From the NCBI GenBank assembly GCA_948099385.1, contig CANUEZ040000210.1, positions 937,501 to 1,001,500 of the forward strand: a stretch of 64,000 bases of DNA. Direction: 5' to 3'. A program made the position numbers and the translations under genes. Shown here one piece after another: positions 55,975 through 64,000 of this stretch. Within the stretch, counting starts at the first letter, position 1, and every line of letters starts with the position of its first letter. The notes under the pieces were generated by a model, which saw nothing but the letters and a program-made list of their open reading frames with translations, ran no database searches and was not told the DNA's origin. The DNA comes from Fasciola hepatica (lineage: Eukaryota; Platyhelminthes; Trematoda; Plagiorchiida; Fasciolidae).

Positions 55975-56540
55975 GGTAATTTGCGTTGCGGGCTATTGTG
56001 TTACTCGGTCGTGCAGTTCACAATAGGTACTTTTATTCGAGGACGCACCTCTAGCCTTTCCGCAGCCAAGCGCGTTCTGCAAGGCAGCAGAGTTGGTCCG
56101 GATGAGCCGGTGGCCAATTGTTTGGTTCATTCGCCTTTTCTGAAAATCATGGAGCTGGTGATTGGATGCTCAGTTCATTCGCCTTTTCTGGAAATCATAT
56201 GGAGCTGGTGACTGGATGCTCAGTTCATTCGCCCTTCGGATAAGGCAAAACATCCTGGGTACCCAGTAAACCCTTCCGCCACAGATACCGGTGAGCATAG
56301 TGTTGTACTTACCACACGCCACCCGTGGTTGGCTTGGAATCAGGGTTTAGCCATCCCCCCTAGAGTGACTGACAGTCAGCCAAACCGGTGGAGAGTGCCG
56401 GGCATTCGCTTTCGTCCTCACACTTTAGTGAGAACTCCGCCACAAGAAGGCAGTGAGCAGGACTTCCTCAGCAGAGGCTATGGCATGCACGGTCATTTGG
56501 GAGCATTCCGAGAGGTATTCAGGATGAGTTGCCATCGTGG
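55975..56540 (+). other. Intervening sequence, possibly RTE 5' region
   Basis: No protein motif I can name. It includes the tandem repeat at 56126-56235. It lies directly upstream (on the minus strand) of the RTE endonuclease, so it may be its 5' UTR. Confidence 0.35.
56126..56235. repeat. Tandem repeat, about 2.2 copies of 48-50 bp
   Basis: The unit starts TTCATTCGCCTTTTCTG at 56126 and 56174, and partially (TTCATTCGCCC) at 56224. Units differ by a 2-bp indel and a few substitutions. Confidence 0.8.
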
Positions 56541-56544
56541 AACC

Positions 56545-56775
56545 TGAGACACCCACCCCCGACCATAATGAGGTATTTAGAGGCTCCCCGATAATCGACA
56601 GATGACTGGCAAACTTTTAGAATGCATCTTACGGAGCGTCAGTACATTTTCTCGGTCACGGCCATCATTCTTGAGCAGGAGTTCCGACTACAGGTCCGGA
56701 TCATATCAGCACGAGTGATTTGCCTAGCATAGATGAGATCATTACGGATACGCCTGTAGGTAATGTAGAACAACC
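56545..56775 (-). pseudogene. CR1 3'-end fragment
   Basis: The minus strand reads ITYRRIRNDLIYARQITRADM, split here for length, then after a frameshift LTLRKMHSKSLPVICRLS. This matches the C-terminal end of the intact CR1 ORF2 (YRRLRGDLIYARRI and LTLRKVHSTGLPAIYRLS). A short 5'-truncated copy of the same family. Confidence 0.75.
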
Positions 56776-56789
56776 CAAGGGGTTGATTG

Positions 56790-57695
56790 ACTGGGCAATT
56801 ATACCCTTTGTGACCTTCATTATGACATGTCTGACATGTGTGTTTCTTGAACGGAGAAAATACCATTCGCCACAACCCCAGCATACGGTTGGTGGTTTGC
56901 CTGATGCGGTTACTGGGGGATTTCAAGCTGATATCGTTTCGGAGCTTGTTACGGTTTGGATCATCGTGGAAGGAAAGACACGGCCAGGATTTTCTATGAT
57001 GGTGGAATCGTGTTTTAGATTTTGGAGCCGTTAACACTCGGTGGTCAGTGAACAGAGATTTGTCTCAGGATCCTCCTAAGTTTCGTTTACCAGGCGGGTT
57101 CTAACTTCAGCATCACGAAGCGACTGTAAACCACAGACAAATATGAGGCATTTGTATTGGTATTCTGTCATTGAACGCAGCTTGAAGTGTTCGCACTCGC
57201 GATCGACAGTGCTCGAAAACAGCAGGAAATCGTTTACCTCATTTTTTACCAGCTTGATAGCGGGTGTTGAACAATGATGCTTTTTCTCTAAAGGTTTCCG
57301 ACAAACGGTTGGCCGTGTCCTCGAATGTGAGATCACGAGGATTTTGTGTTAGAATTGTATTAGTGTACCGTCCGTGTTCTTTGGTACCCAATTTGCGTAG
57401 CAAAAGTCGTACCTTCCATGCATCATAGGCCTTGGCAAAATGGACTCGGAATAAATCTCCCCATCGTTTGAACCACAAATCGAAAGTCACTCCCGAATCT
57501 GGATCATACATGAATTCACAAATGCTGGCAGCAATGGCATCTGCTGATGTGGATTGATTGTTTCGCGATGTTGAATCATGGGGCTGCAAACTAAACTGTC
57601 ACATTATCGATTCCATCATTTTTAATTGGGCTGCTTCAAACCGTGATTGTTGTTGTTTCAGGATTGACTGTAACTGTTCGGCAGAAACTGACATC
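56790..57695 (-). pseudogene. Gypsy Gag, broken
   Basis: Start Met at 57695 (MSVSAEQLQSILKQQQ). A TGA about 32 codons in interrupts it, then the frame 57589-57239 holds the capsid-like region (YDPDSGVTFDLWFKRWGDLF, KVRLLLRKLG, FEDTANRLSETF). After a frameshift, 57240-57076 carries RECEHFKLRSMTEYQYKCL and IFVCGLQSLRDAEVRTRL. A zinc knuckle CQTCHNEGHKGYNC closes it near 56830. This Gag type (WF-K, DAWKVRLLLRKLG, IFVCGLQ) is common in invertebrate Gypsy elements. The fragment ends where the CR1 piece begins, and no pol is attached. Confidence 0.8.
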
Positions 57696-57966
57696 GTGAA
57701 TTGGGAAATTTTCCCCGCCGCCAATTTGTTGTGTCGGGGCACAAATGCCCGGGATATCCCCGGTCAGTGCTTCCTCGATCGTCGAACCCCAATGGACAAG
57801 TAACCACGAACAGATGCGGAAAACTGTATTCAATTGTAACCAAAAATCAGTACTTTATATTATATGGGTCAGGGAATACGTAGACACATGGCGTTGTTAT
57901 TGATTGTCCAGCGTGGTGCGCATATGTGATTGATTAATTCGGATCACAGTATGTCAAAGTCTGATT

Positions 57967-57971
<5 letters not shown>

Positions 57972-58012
<41 letters not shown>
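57972..58012. repeat. (TA)n microsatellite
   Basis: About 20 TA units, directly before an RTE fragment. Confidence 0.95.
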
Positions 58013-58015
<3 letters not shown>

Positions 58016-58039
58016 GCATGCGCTTTGTATCTTTAAAGT

Positions 58040-58845
58040 GCAAAATGATGTTGCAAGACTGAACGTCGATGTTTCCGAGCTTGATGCTCGATTGAGGGGT
58101 GCTGGCAGCTGTCGACCGCTTTAGTTACCTCGGCAGCAGCGGGACGACGGATGGGAGCACAGTAGTAGAGGTGAGTACGCGGATATCCAAGGCTCGAGCG
58201 GTGTACGCTGGACTGAAGCACATGTGGCACCGACTGGATACTTCAGTGAAGCTAAGAGGTCGTGTGTACTGTGTCGCGGTGCGTCCACCTTTGTTGTATG
58301 GTTGCCAGACTTGAGGTCTGTGTGCGAAATATATTTGTAGTCTTTAGGTTGTCGACAACCGGTGTTTGCGTAGTATCGCTACTATCGGATGGAATAACTG
58401 AGTGGGAAATGCTGCGGTCAGAAACCGAGTATTGGTTGCCAGTTCAGAGAATGTTCTGTCACAGCGTATCCAGATTAGTAGACTTCGTTGGTTGGGGCAC
58501 GTGTTACGTATGGCAAACACGCGTCTACCGTACCATGCCCTGTTTTCCGTTCCTCTTCGGGAATGGAAAAAGCCACGTGGAGGTTAACAGATGACCTGGC
58601 AGAGAGGAATGAGAAAATGTACATCGAACTTAGAAAAATTAGATGCCTCACTTCTTTGTGGTTGGGGTCCAAATGATTCCTCAACCAGTTGGCTGGGGAT
58701 ATTAAAAGATACGGCAATGAATCGTGAACAGTGTTGATCGTGTTGTCACTTTCTGTCAAATCAGAGTGATTGATCGATGTGCGCTTTTACAGTAAGACAG
58801 TGTATTCCGTGTGTTGTCTGTAAGGGCGTTCTTTCTCCCACCCCT
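58040..58845 (+). pseudogene. RTE-like LINE 3' end
   Basis: The plus strand reads VDRFSYLGSSGTTDGST and YAGLKHMWHRLDTSVKLRGRVY (two overlapping windows of one run), LLYGCQT, then SQRIQISRLRWLGHVLRMAN and SVPLREWKKPRGG, the C-terminal part of RTE ORF2. It continues with MTWQRGMRKCTSNLEKL and WLGILKDTAMNREQ, matching the copy at 45533-45773. Frameshifts at about 58310 and 58590. The 3' UTR aligns with the 45455-45560 copy up to about 58845. Confidence 0.8.
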
Positions 58846-58944
58846 GTTGGTCCAGCAGTCGTCTCGTCCGGCTGTGCTCTGACCGCAGCTTGTTTCTGGC
58901 AAGTACGAACTTCTGTCGTTAGAAGGGGTATGAACGTGCATGGT

Positions 58945-59085
58945 GTCCTACGTCTCTACAGCATAGGACTCATTGACCATATTGTCGTTAGTCACCGCTG
59001 GCGTGGATCAGTTGAAGATTGTCGTTCATTTTGATCTATGCCTGTGGACTCGGATCACGCCGTGTCACATACTAACTTACTTTTA
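58945..59085 (+). pseudogene. RTE-like endonuclease C-terminal fragment
   Basis: Reads IDHIVVSHRWRGSVEDCRSF followed, after a stop, by PVDSDHAV. This is the end of the RTE endonuclease (DHVAISHRWRGS-type motif and SDHA box). Too short to assign further. Confidence 0.75.
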
Positions 59086-59141
59086 CATGACTATCTCCCG
59101 TGAGGGGATAGGTCGGCTCCATGGATATCATTGACCATTGC

Positions 59142-59830
59142 TCACCACGCGCAGCAGTCGAAGGTGAGCCCGGTGCATGTCGTGATCCCGTGCTTTTTCC
59201 ATCGCCGGACTCCACAGACCGACCGAAGACCTAGAAGTTTTACGTCTTTTCCTATTGTACTGGTCCATATTTGAAGCTTACACCAAGGGGAAAAATCCAA
59301 CCAGGGAAGAATGTTTGTTTGGTTATCTCTAGCTCGGGTCGCCGAAGGGTATGACCAAACCACTGCAGTCGTCGACGTTGGAGAGGGACGGAGTGCGCAT
59401 CAACATCAGAGCATTGTCTCCTTACCTCTTCGTTGGACGCTCCGCCATGCCATTTGACTTTGAGGATTTGCCGCATGCACCAGTGGTCGGAAACCTCCAG
59501 CCTTCTGCTATCCTCAGCTTGTAGTGGCCACGTTTCGTAGCCATAGATGAGGACGGGGCGGATGATGGCAAACACGAACTTTGGTCCTTAAGCTGATTTC
59601 ACTGAGTCCACGGCGTTCGTTTTAGCTGAAAGAAGGCTGTCCTGGCGCTGTCGATCCGTGATACCACTTTATCTTTTGCCTGGCCATTGGGAAGCAGAGT
59701 TGAGCCCAGGTACTTGAATGAAGGGACGTATTCGACTGGTCGGTCATTGATGAACAGTTGTTGAATTGTCGGTCCGAGACGAGTTGTGTCACGTGATCGC
59801 TTGTGTTTACATTTTATCCGTGGTCACTCC
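59142..59830 (-). pseudogene. RTE-like RT C-terminal fragment
   Basis: From about 59830 to 59600 the minus strand reads INDRPVEYVPSFKYLGS and a degraded helix. From 59575 to 59252 it reads VLIYGYETWPLQAEDSRRLEV, split here, then HWCMRQILKVKWHGGASNEEV and RRRLQWFGHTLRRPELE. These are the region after the RT palm and the conserved C-terminus of RTE/Jockey-type ORF2. A stop separates the halves. A family other than the 58040 copy, judging by divergence. Confidence 0.75.
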
Positions 59831-60683
59831 GACGCTGAAGTTACCCGTCCCGTACAGTTGCTTCTAGACGAGAACCGATGATCTGCTTCTCATGCAGAGC
59901 TTCACGGCTATCGATGCAGCCTGATACCCAGAACCCAAATGAGTACTGGCAACAGATCAAAGAAGCCTTGTTTTCCGCACGAGACTACGGTTTAAGTAGG
60001 TCTCCTCAACGGTAGATTTCTTTGGCATCAGTTGCTCTGTCAGGTCCGGGTCTTTCCCTTCGGATGCCATATTCAATGAAGTGCGCAAATCCCTGAGGTG
60101 CCAACTGGCTAGGAGTTTGAGAAACGGCCGCATGTATCACGAAATGCAGGGAGATGGAGTAGGCTGTACATGTTAGTAATGGTTGCAACCTTAACCGGTT
60201 TATTGGAAGTACCGGTCCATGAAACCCAAATGTAAGTTAGGTAACCGAGGGGTCCGACGGATCACTGATTCACTCTCAGGAGCTTCGTCTAAACCGTTGG
60301 GCGGAGCAGTTCAGTTGGCCCACTTTCACAATGAACCTTCCAATAATGCCGGAGGGGAACAATACAGGTGGGTTGTTATGAACTCGAATGATTTAGCAAC
60401 AGATTCAGAAAGAAAGCCAATTCGAATACCAGTGCATGTGCTCAAAAGTAAAGACACCAGAATGAGAAGCAAACGTCAAATTCGTTCCTACTATTCTTTC
60501 CCGCTGATTAAAATGTTAGTGTCGTATAGATGGGTAACTCGTCACCCAAAATTCCTGACTTTGTAGATTATATGCTCTTGTTCGCTGTTGTGCTTCCATA
60601 AATTCCTGAACATTTCGTGCCGAATCAGTAGTCCGAAACGACAGAGGACCTTCGTCTTCAGTTCGTCGATTAGATAGATAAAA

Positions 60684-60745
<62 letters not shown>

Positions 60746-61550
60746 ATGTATTGAGCGCGGGTAATCATTCTCTGGCCCAAATGATCTCTCTCCGGTGTCT
60801 TGGACATGTTTCGTGAATCCCGTACGATGACCTACCTTTCCGTGCTCTGTTTGCACGTGATAGACGAAGCGACGTTTCGGTAAAACCATGATTTGACATG
60901 GGGGTCTTAAGAAGTTGCGAGAGGATGAGCGAGCTTCGTGGATGTCCCAAAATGGCGCCCGCCCATGGCAGGTATTTGGACGAGAACTGCTCATGATGAG
61001 TTTTGGGAATTAGGTACGAATTGGTATTCCCAATGTCTCTCGGCTTTTTGTTCGAGGTAACAACTCTAGCCCTTGCACAACCAAATGTCACCTGTCGGGC
61101 AACGGGAAGTTTGTATGTCGAGAGCCGGTGACCGAGCGAGTGGTTTATACGATTTTTAGACGTCGGCCTGGGAGTTGAGTACGTCTAACGCGTCCTAGTG
61201 AATCTTACTCTACTTAGGATAGCTTAGTAAGTGGCAAGAGGGAATGACCTTATTCAGTGACGGGCCACATTCGCGCACGTCACGCTGTCTGTGGGTTTCT
61301 GTGGCTTTTATGTGGAGAATTCATTGCCAGGCGAAAAACCCGCTTCGTTGCTTCTGTCCAGCTACTCGCCGTTGGCGTGTCCTATATTGGCAACCCTGAA
61401 GGAGCGTTTTGTGCTCCAATTGGCATAGTCATAGGGTTTGTTGAATGAAAATAGATAAAACTCGTTCAGTAGGCTTCATTCGACAAACAGCTGACGCTTG
61501 AAATTAGGGAATAACAGTAAGAGAAAACGTACGAGTATTGTTTCCAGCGC
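59831..61550. other. Unassigned repeat-like sequence with small ORFs
   Basis: It contains open frames of 60-150 codons on both strands that I cannot assign (for example 60219-60566 plus, and 60994-60542 minus, whose end is coded by the TA repeat). The sequence looks like decayed element 5' regions. A hydrophobic 63-codon frame at 61257-61448 has no visible support as a gene. Confidence 0.35.
60686..60742. repeat. (TA)n microsatellite
   Basis: About 28 TA units. Confidence 0.95.
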
Positions 61551-61554
61551 AGGT

Positions 61555-61700
61555 TGTGATGGTTAAGACGTGTTATGCATGCCCACAAGTAGACTCCCAT
61601 GGGATGGTTGTAAACATAACAGGACATGGCTAGATGCCGCGGTCAATGGTTTATTTGTATTCGAACTCTTTCTTTATCCATATGGTCTTCACTTTTAAGT
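61555..61700 (+). pseudogene. RTE 3'-end relic with internal deletion
   Basis: AAGACGTGTTATGCATGCCC and, further on, GGCTAGATGCCGCGGTCAATGG match positions around 63130 and 63325 of the longer copy at 62840-63360, with the part between deleted. Confidence 0.6.
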
Positions 61701-61964
61701 CTTCAGATGTTTATCTTTCATCTATGCTTTGATTTACTCTAATTCAGATTGTATAATAATGCGAAGTAGAAACTGGAGCAAGTTGAGGCCGCATATCATG
61801 TAATGGATAACAATAACCTTGTGTAGTCTTGGCGAGATCCTTCATGGAAGCAAAATTCGAATGTTTTTGCTTAGACTGATAGTAACAGATCTTTGATGTA
61901 CCGAAATTGTTAACTGTTGAGATACTAATCAGTCTATAACTCATTTTATCGACTTTTCCAGACG

Positions 61965-62450
61965 ATGATTCGAAACTCTTCCTTACGTTTTATATGTATT
62001 GGCGTGTTTCGGAAAGACCGTTATTCATCCAATCTCGGTAGCAGAATACAGGCATTTCAAGCTATTTTGGATCGTTGGCCGGCTGACACATGTGGTCGTA
62101 AAATGACTTTTTCGAATGTAATTGCCAAAAGAATCCAACAGGCGATTGTCAATCCTTCCTCTCAAGCAAATCAAGCATTGCTCGATCAAGCTGAATATGA
62201 TAGCTTGTCCCGTATTCTTGGTAACCACTATCGTGATAAATACAGAGTACCTTCTGGTTTGGGTCAGGGTGCATCTGATTCCACCGCGCCTCAGATAGCT
62301 GCCACTGGAGCTACTCTCCTTGAATGCCGGAGAATACTGTTTAATCAGGAGGAGTATCTCAAAAATCAGATCCCATTCAAAGATCGTTTTTGGACGATGC
62401 TCAAACGATTGTTTAGATCCGATTCTTCTCAACTGAAAAGTCGCCCGTGA
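61965..62450 (+). CDS. UQCC2: UQCC2-like complex III assembly factor
   Basis: 161 codons, no interruption. UQCC2 (also MNF1, Cbp6-like) is a small mitochondrial matrix/inner-membrane protein that with UQCC1 helps translate and stabilise cytochrome b for ubiquinol-cytochrome c reductase. The match is the pattern ILDRWPADTCGRK, then a helix AKRIQQAIVN, then YDSLSRILGNHYRDKYRVP, then FKDRFWTMLKRLF, in the same order and spacing as the animal protein (EEWPVDETKRGR, YESLARLHSNYYKHKYPRP, MWKKLQEKF). It is longer than the human protein (about 126 residues) owing to an N-terminal extension of some 20 residues, which is basic and could be a targeting sequence, and a loop near residues 89-105. It looks intronless here. 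A splice-acceptor-like TTATCGACTTTTCCAG ends at 61960-61961 just before the ATG, suggesting a 5' UTR intron or spliced-leader trans-splicing. It is the only host gene recognised and sits among RTE debris. Confidence 0.8.
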   Translation: MIRNSSLRFICIGVFRKDRYSSNLGSRIQAFQAILDRWPADTCGRKMTFSNVIAKRIQQAIVNPSSQANQALLDQAEYDSLSRILGNHYRDKYRVPSGLGQGASDSTAPQIAATGATLLECRRILFNQEEYLKNQIPFKDRFWTMLKRLFRSDSSQLKSRP

Positions 62451-62600
62451 ATGAATGAGTTTGTAGTACGTTGTGTGAATATATTTTCCATTATAATTCA
62501 CTGGTCTTTTCGTTGATTATGGATAAGGAAAAGATGTGTAATTTAGTCCCTTGGATGTACGCGTGCGGGTTTTACCTTCGTTCCATTTGGTGTCGGAAAC

Positions 62601-62606
62601 AATAAA
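62601..62606 (+). promoter_or_regulatory. Possible polyadenylation signal of the UQCC2-like gene
   Basis: AATAAA about 150 bases after the stop codon. It immediately precedes an ATG of a possible second frame, so its role is uncertain. Confidence 0.4.
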
Positions 62607-62607
62607 G

Positions 62608-62701
62608 ATGAGCATTGCTGTGCAAAGCCTTTGTATGTCTTCTCCCCCTACCCCAGAATTGGAATATAATGACGATGATGCGCTTCTGCGTGAAGATTCG
62701 G
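62608..62701 (+). other. Candidate first coding exon of an unknown gene
   Basis: ATG at 62608 opens a short acidic frame (MSSPPTPELEYNDDDALL and following) that reaches a donor-like GTAGGT at about 62702-62707. The 62545 region has an acceptor-like TGTAATTTAG. The peptide composition looks coding rather than repeat-like, but I recognise no family and see no downstream exon before the RTE relic. Chance is possible. Confidence 0.25.
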
Positions 62702-62839
62702 GTAGGTTACAGGTTCTTTTTGCGATGTATTTTACACATTTAACGTATGGAACGTTGTTACAGGACTGATTTGGCCTTCCATCGCACCTTGTTCTAGCGG
62801 GATAATCTTTAGCTGAAATACATGAGTTTTGCTACCTGT

Positions 62840-63360
62840 TAAGGTACATCTCACCAGGTGGTCATATATCGAGTGAGATGTCGTTGCGCATACAGAAGAC
62901 GCGTTCGACCTTTGCGAGTTCGAGTCATGTGACGTACGAGGTTTTGTACACTGTCTTGGGTCCGTCCTAATATGCGGCTCAGAAGCACGGCCGTTGTGGG
63001 TAGAATATATGCTAAGACTGTCTGTTTGAGTCTCGATATCGACTGTAGTAAGAATGCCAGGTTCAGCATAGGGTGTTTTGAACCACAGGTCAGTCACTGG
63101 AACAAGCACCGAATCCAGACAGATTAAGGTAACTGGGACGTGTTACTCATGCCCACCGGTAAACTTCCTTGGTGAACACTGCTCCCGATTGCAGGGTGGG
63201 TCGAAGTGATGAGCCCATGACATGGAAGAAGGTATGAAAATCTTAACCGTGTTGGTTGTATTGGTCTTCCGGGTTGGGTTCCACGAGACCCGCTTACCGA
63301 ATGGTTGGAAACACTATGTAACATGACCAGGTGCCGCGGTCACTGGCATTTGGGCTCTGT
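62840..63360 (+). pseudogene. RTE-like RT C-terminal fragment
   Basis: In broken frames the plus strand reads CLGSVLICGSEARPLWVEYM (compare SVLLYGSEAWPL), VSISTVVRM, then GLPGWVPRDPLTEWLETLC and NMTRCRGHWHLGS, the C-terminal end of an RTE ORF2. Stops are frequent. The tail is shared with 61555-61700. Confidence 0.65.
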
Positions 63361-64000
63361 CTTTCTTGGGATTTTCGCTTGTAACTTTTTTCGGTTCTGT
63401 TTCACTCCACACTGTTACTCATTTTGCCCTTGGCTTGATAGTGCTGCGAGGCAGCTACCAAAACCAGAGCATAGAAGTGATAAGTTGATGATTGAAAGAA
63501 CTGAACTAACAGTAAGACTGCCTACCACTAATTAGGTCTTCCTACTAAATTGCGGTTGCCAAGGTTCTGATGTTCCCACGAAGCCGACCATTAAGCGTCT
63601 GCTTCTCACATGCGATGGATGTCTCATTAGATCGACGAGGAGTTAGCAGCGTGTACCACGCGATACTAATAATAAACGGAACTTTGCTTCACCCAGCTGA
63701 TGCATTTTTCCTTCACTGCGAAATAAGAGGTACCTAAGTAGTAGAGCAACTGAAAGCTTGATTTCGGTCTGATGAGTAATGATAATAAAAACGACGGGGA
63801 AGAGGATCATATTTTGCTGAATTTGGTCAGATGATCTAACACGAACTACTTGATAATGGCAGGTGTGGTCCATTTGCTTAGTTTTAAGGAAGGGAAATAT
63901 CGAATAATGGATATAGTACGATTAATTTCTGGTGGCTGCTTCGTGTTCATCTGCAGATAGACGAGTCAAATCCGATGCACGATAATTGGAGAAGAATAAG
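63361..64000. other. No recognisable feature (right flank)
   Basis: Short open frames only, no motif or repeat that I can support. Confidence 0.45.

Noticed and set aside
60542..60994. 150-codon minus-strand frame ending in a Tyr-Ile repeat
   Set aside because: The Tyr-Ile stretch is only the translated TA microsatellite; the rest matches no family I can name.
1..64000. CRISPR arrays, bacterial operons and prophage genes
   Set aside because: No regularly spaced direct repeats, no Shine-Dalgarno-led gene strings; all large frames are eukaryotic retroelements.

Overview
This is a repeat-dominated eukaryotic window, and every coherent long reading frame but one belongs to a retrotransposon. 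Three things suggest a flatworm, most likely a digenean trematode. Three LTR elements are of CsRn1 type: a Gag with an unusual CHCC motif (C-X2-H-X9-C-X3-C) and a TGGTGAGCC primer-binding site, a clade first described in Clonorchis sinensis. CR1-like LINEs are present whose ORF1 carries a PHD-type finger. Many fragments of RTE-like endonuclease/reverse-transcriptase elements resemble those common in trematode genomes. The species cannot be named from the sequence alone. No bacterial features (operons, ribosome-binding sites, CRISPR) are present.

Layout. 1-2.4 kb: nothing recognised. 2.4-6.4 kb (-): LINE 'A' with a proline-rich ORF1 and an ORF2 broken by one stop. 6.4-10.9 kb (+): a decayed, 5'-truncated BEL/Pao element. 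11.8-24.1 kb (-): a nest. An old CsRn1-like element keeps only a Gag fragment, its PBS and one LTR. A complete CsRn1-like element (12926-18545) sits inside its PBS, and a complete Gypsy element of another type (19076-23886) sits inside its LTR. 24.1-41.3 kb: a LINE ('C') present twice head to head as a near-identical inverted duplication, arms about 3.85 kb, spacer 47 bp. The left arm is split by a third CsRn1-like element (24561-34012), whose 5' LTR is in turn split by a full-length CR1 LINE (24676-28812) with both ORFs open. All these insertions have readable target-site duplications, so their order can be reconstructed. 41.6-42.25 kb: a 659-bp palindromic element. 42.3-46.2 kb (+): a decayed CR1-like LINE 'D' interrupted by a truncated RTE end. 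46.2-53.3 kb: mostly unassigned sequence with a LINE fragment, a fold-back element, a tRNA-like stretch and small inverted repeats. 53.3-59.8 kb: short fragments of Gypsy, CR1 and RTE elements on both strands. 59.8-64 kb: more RTE debris around the only host gene I recognise, a UQCC2-like mitochondrial complex III assembly factor (61965-62450, +).

The genes do not form a pathway. The window records successive insertions: the CR1 at 24676-28812 is the youngest event in its stack, and the three complete LTR elements have LTR pairs that differ at only two to four positions by eye. Two short candidate host exons (near 47.8 kb and 62.6 kb) are recorded with low confidence. Frameshifts and stops are described as seen; several lie in homopolymers and could be sequencing errors.
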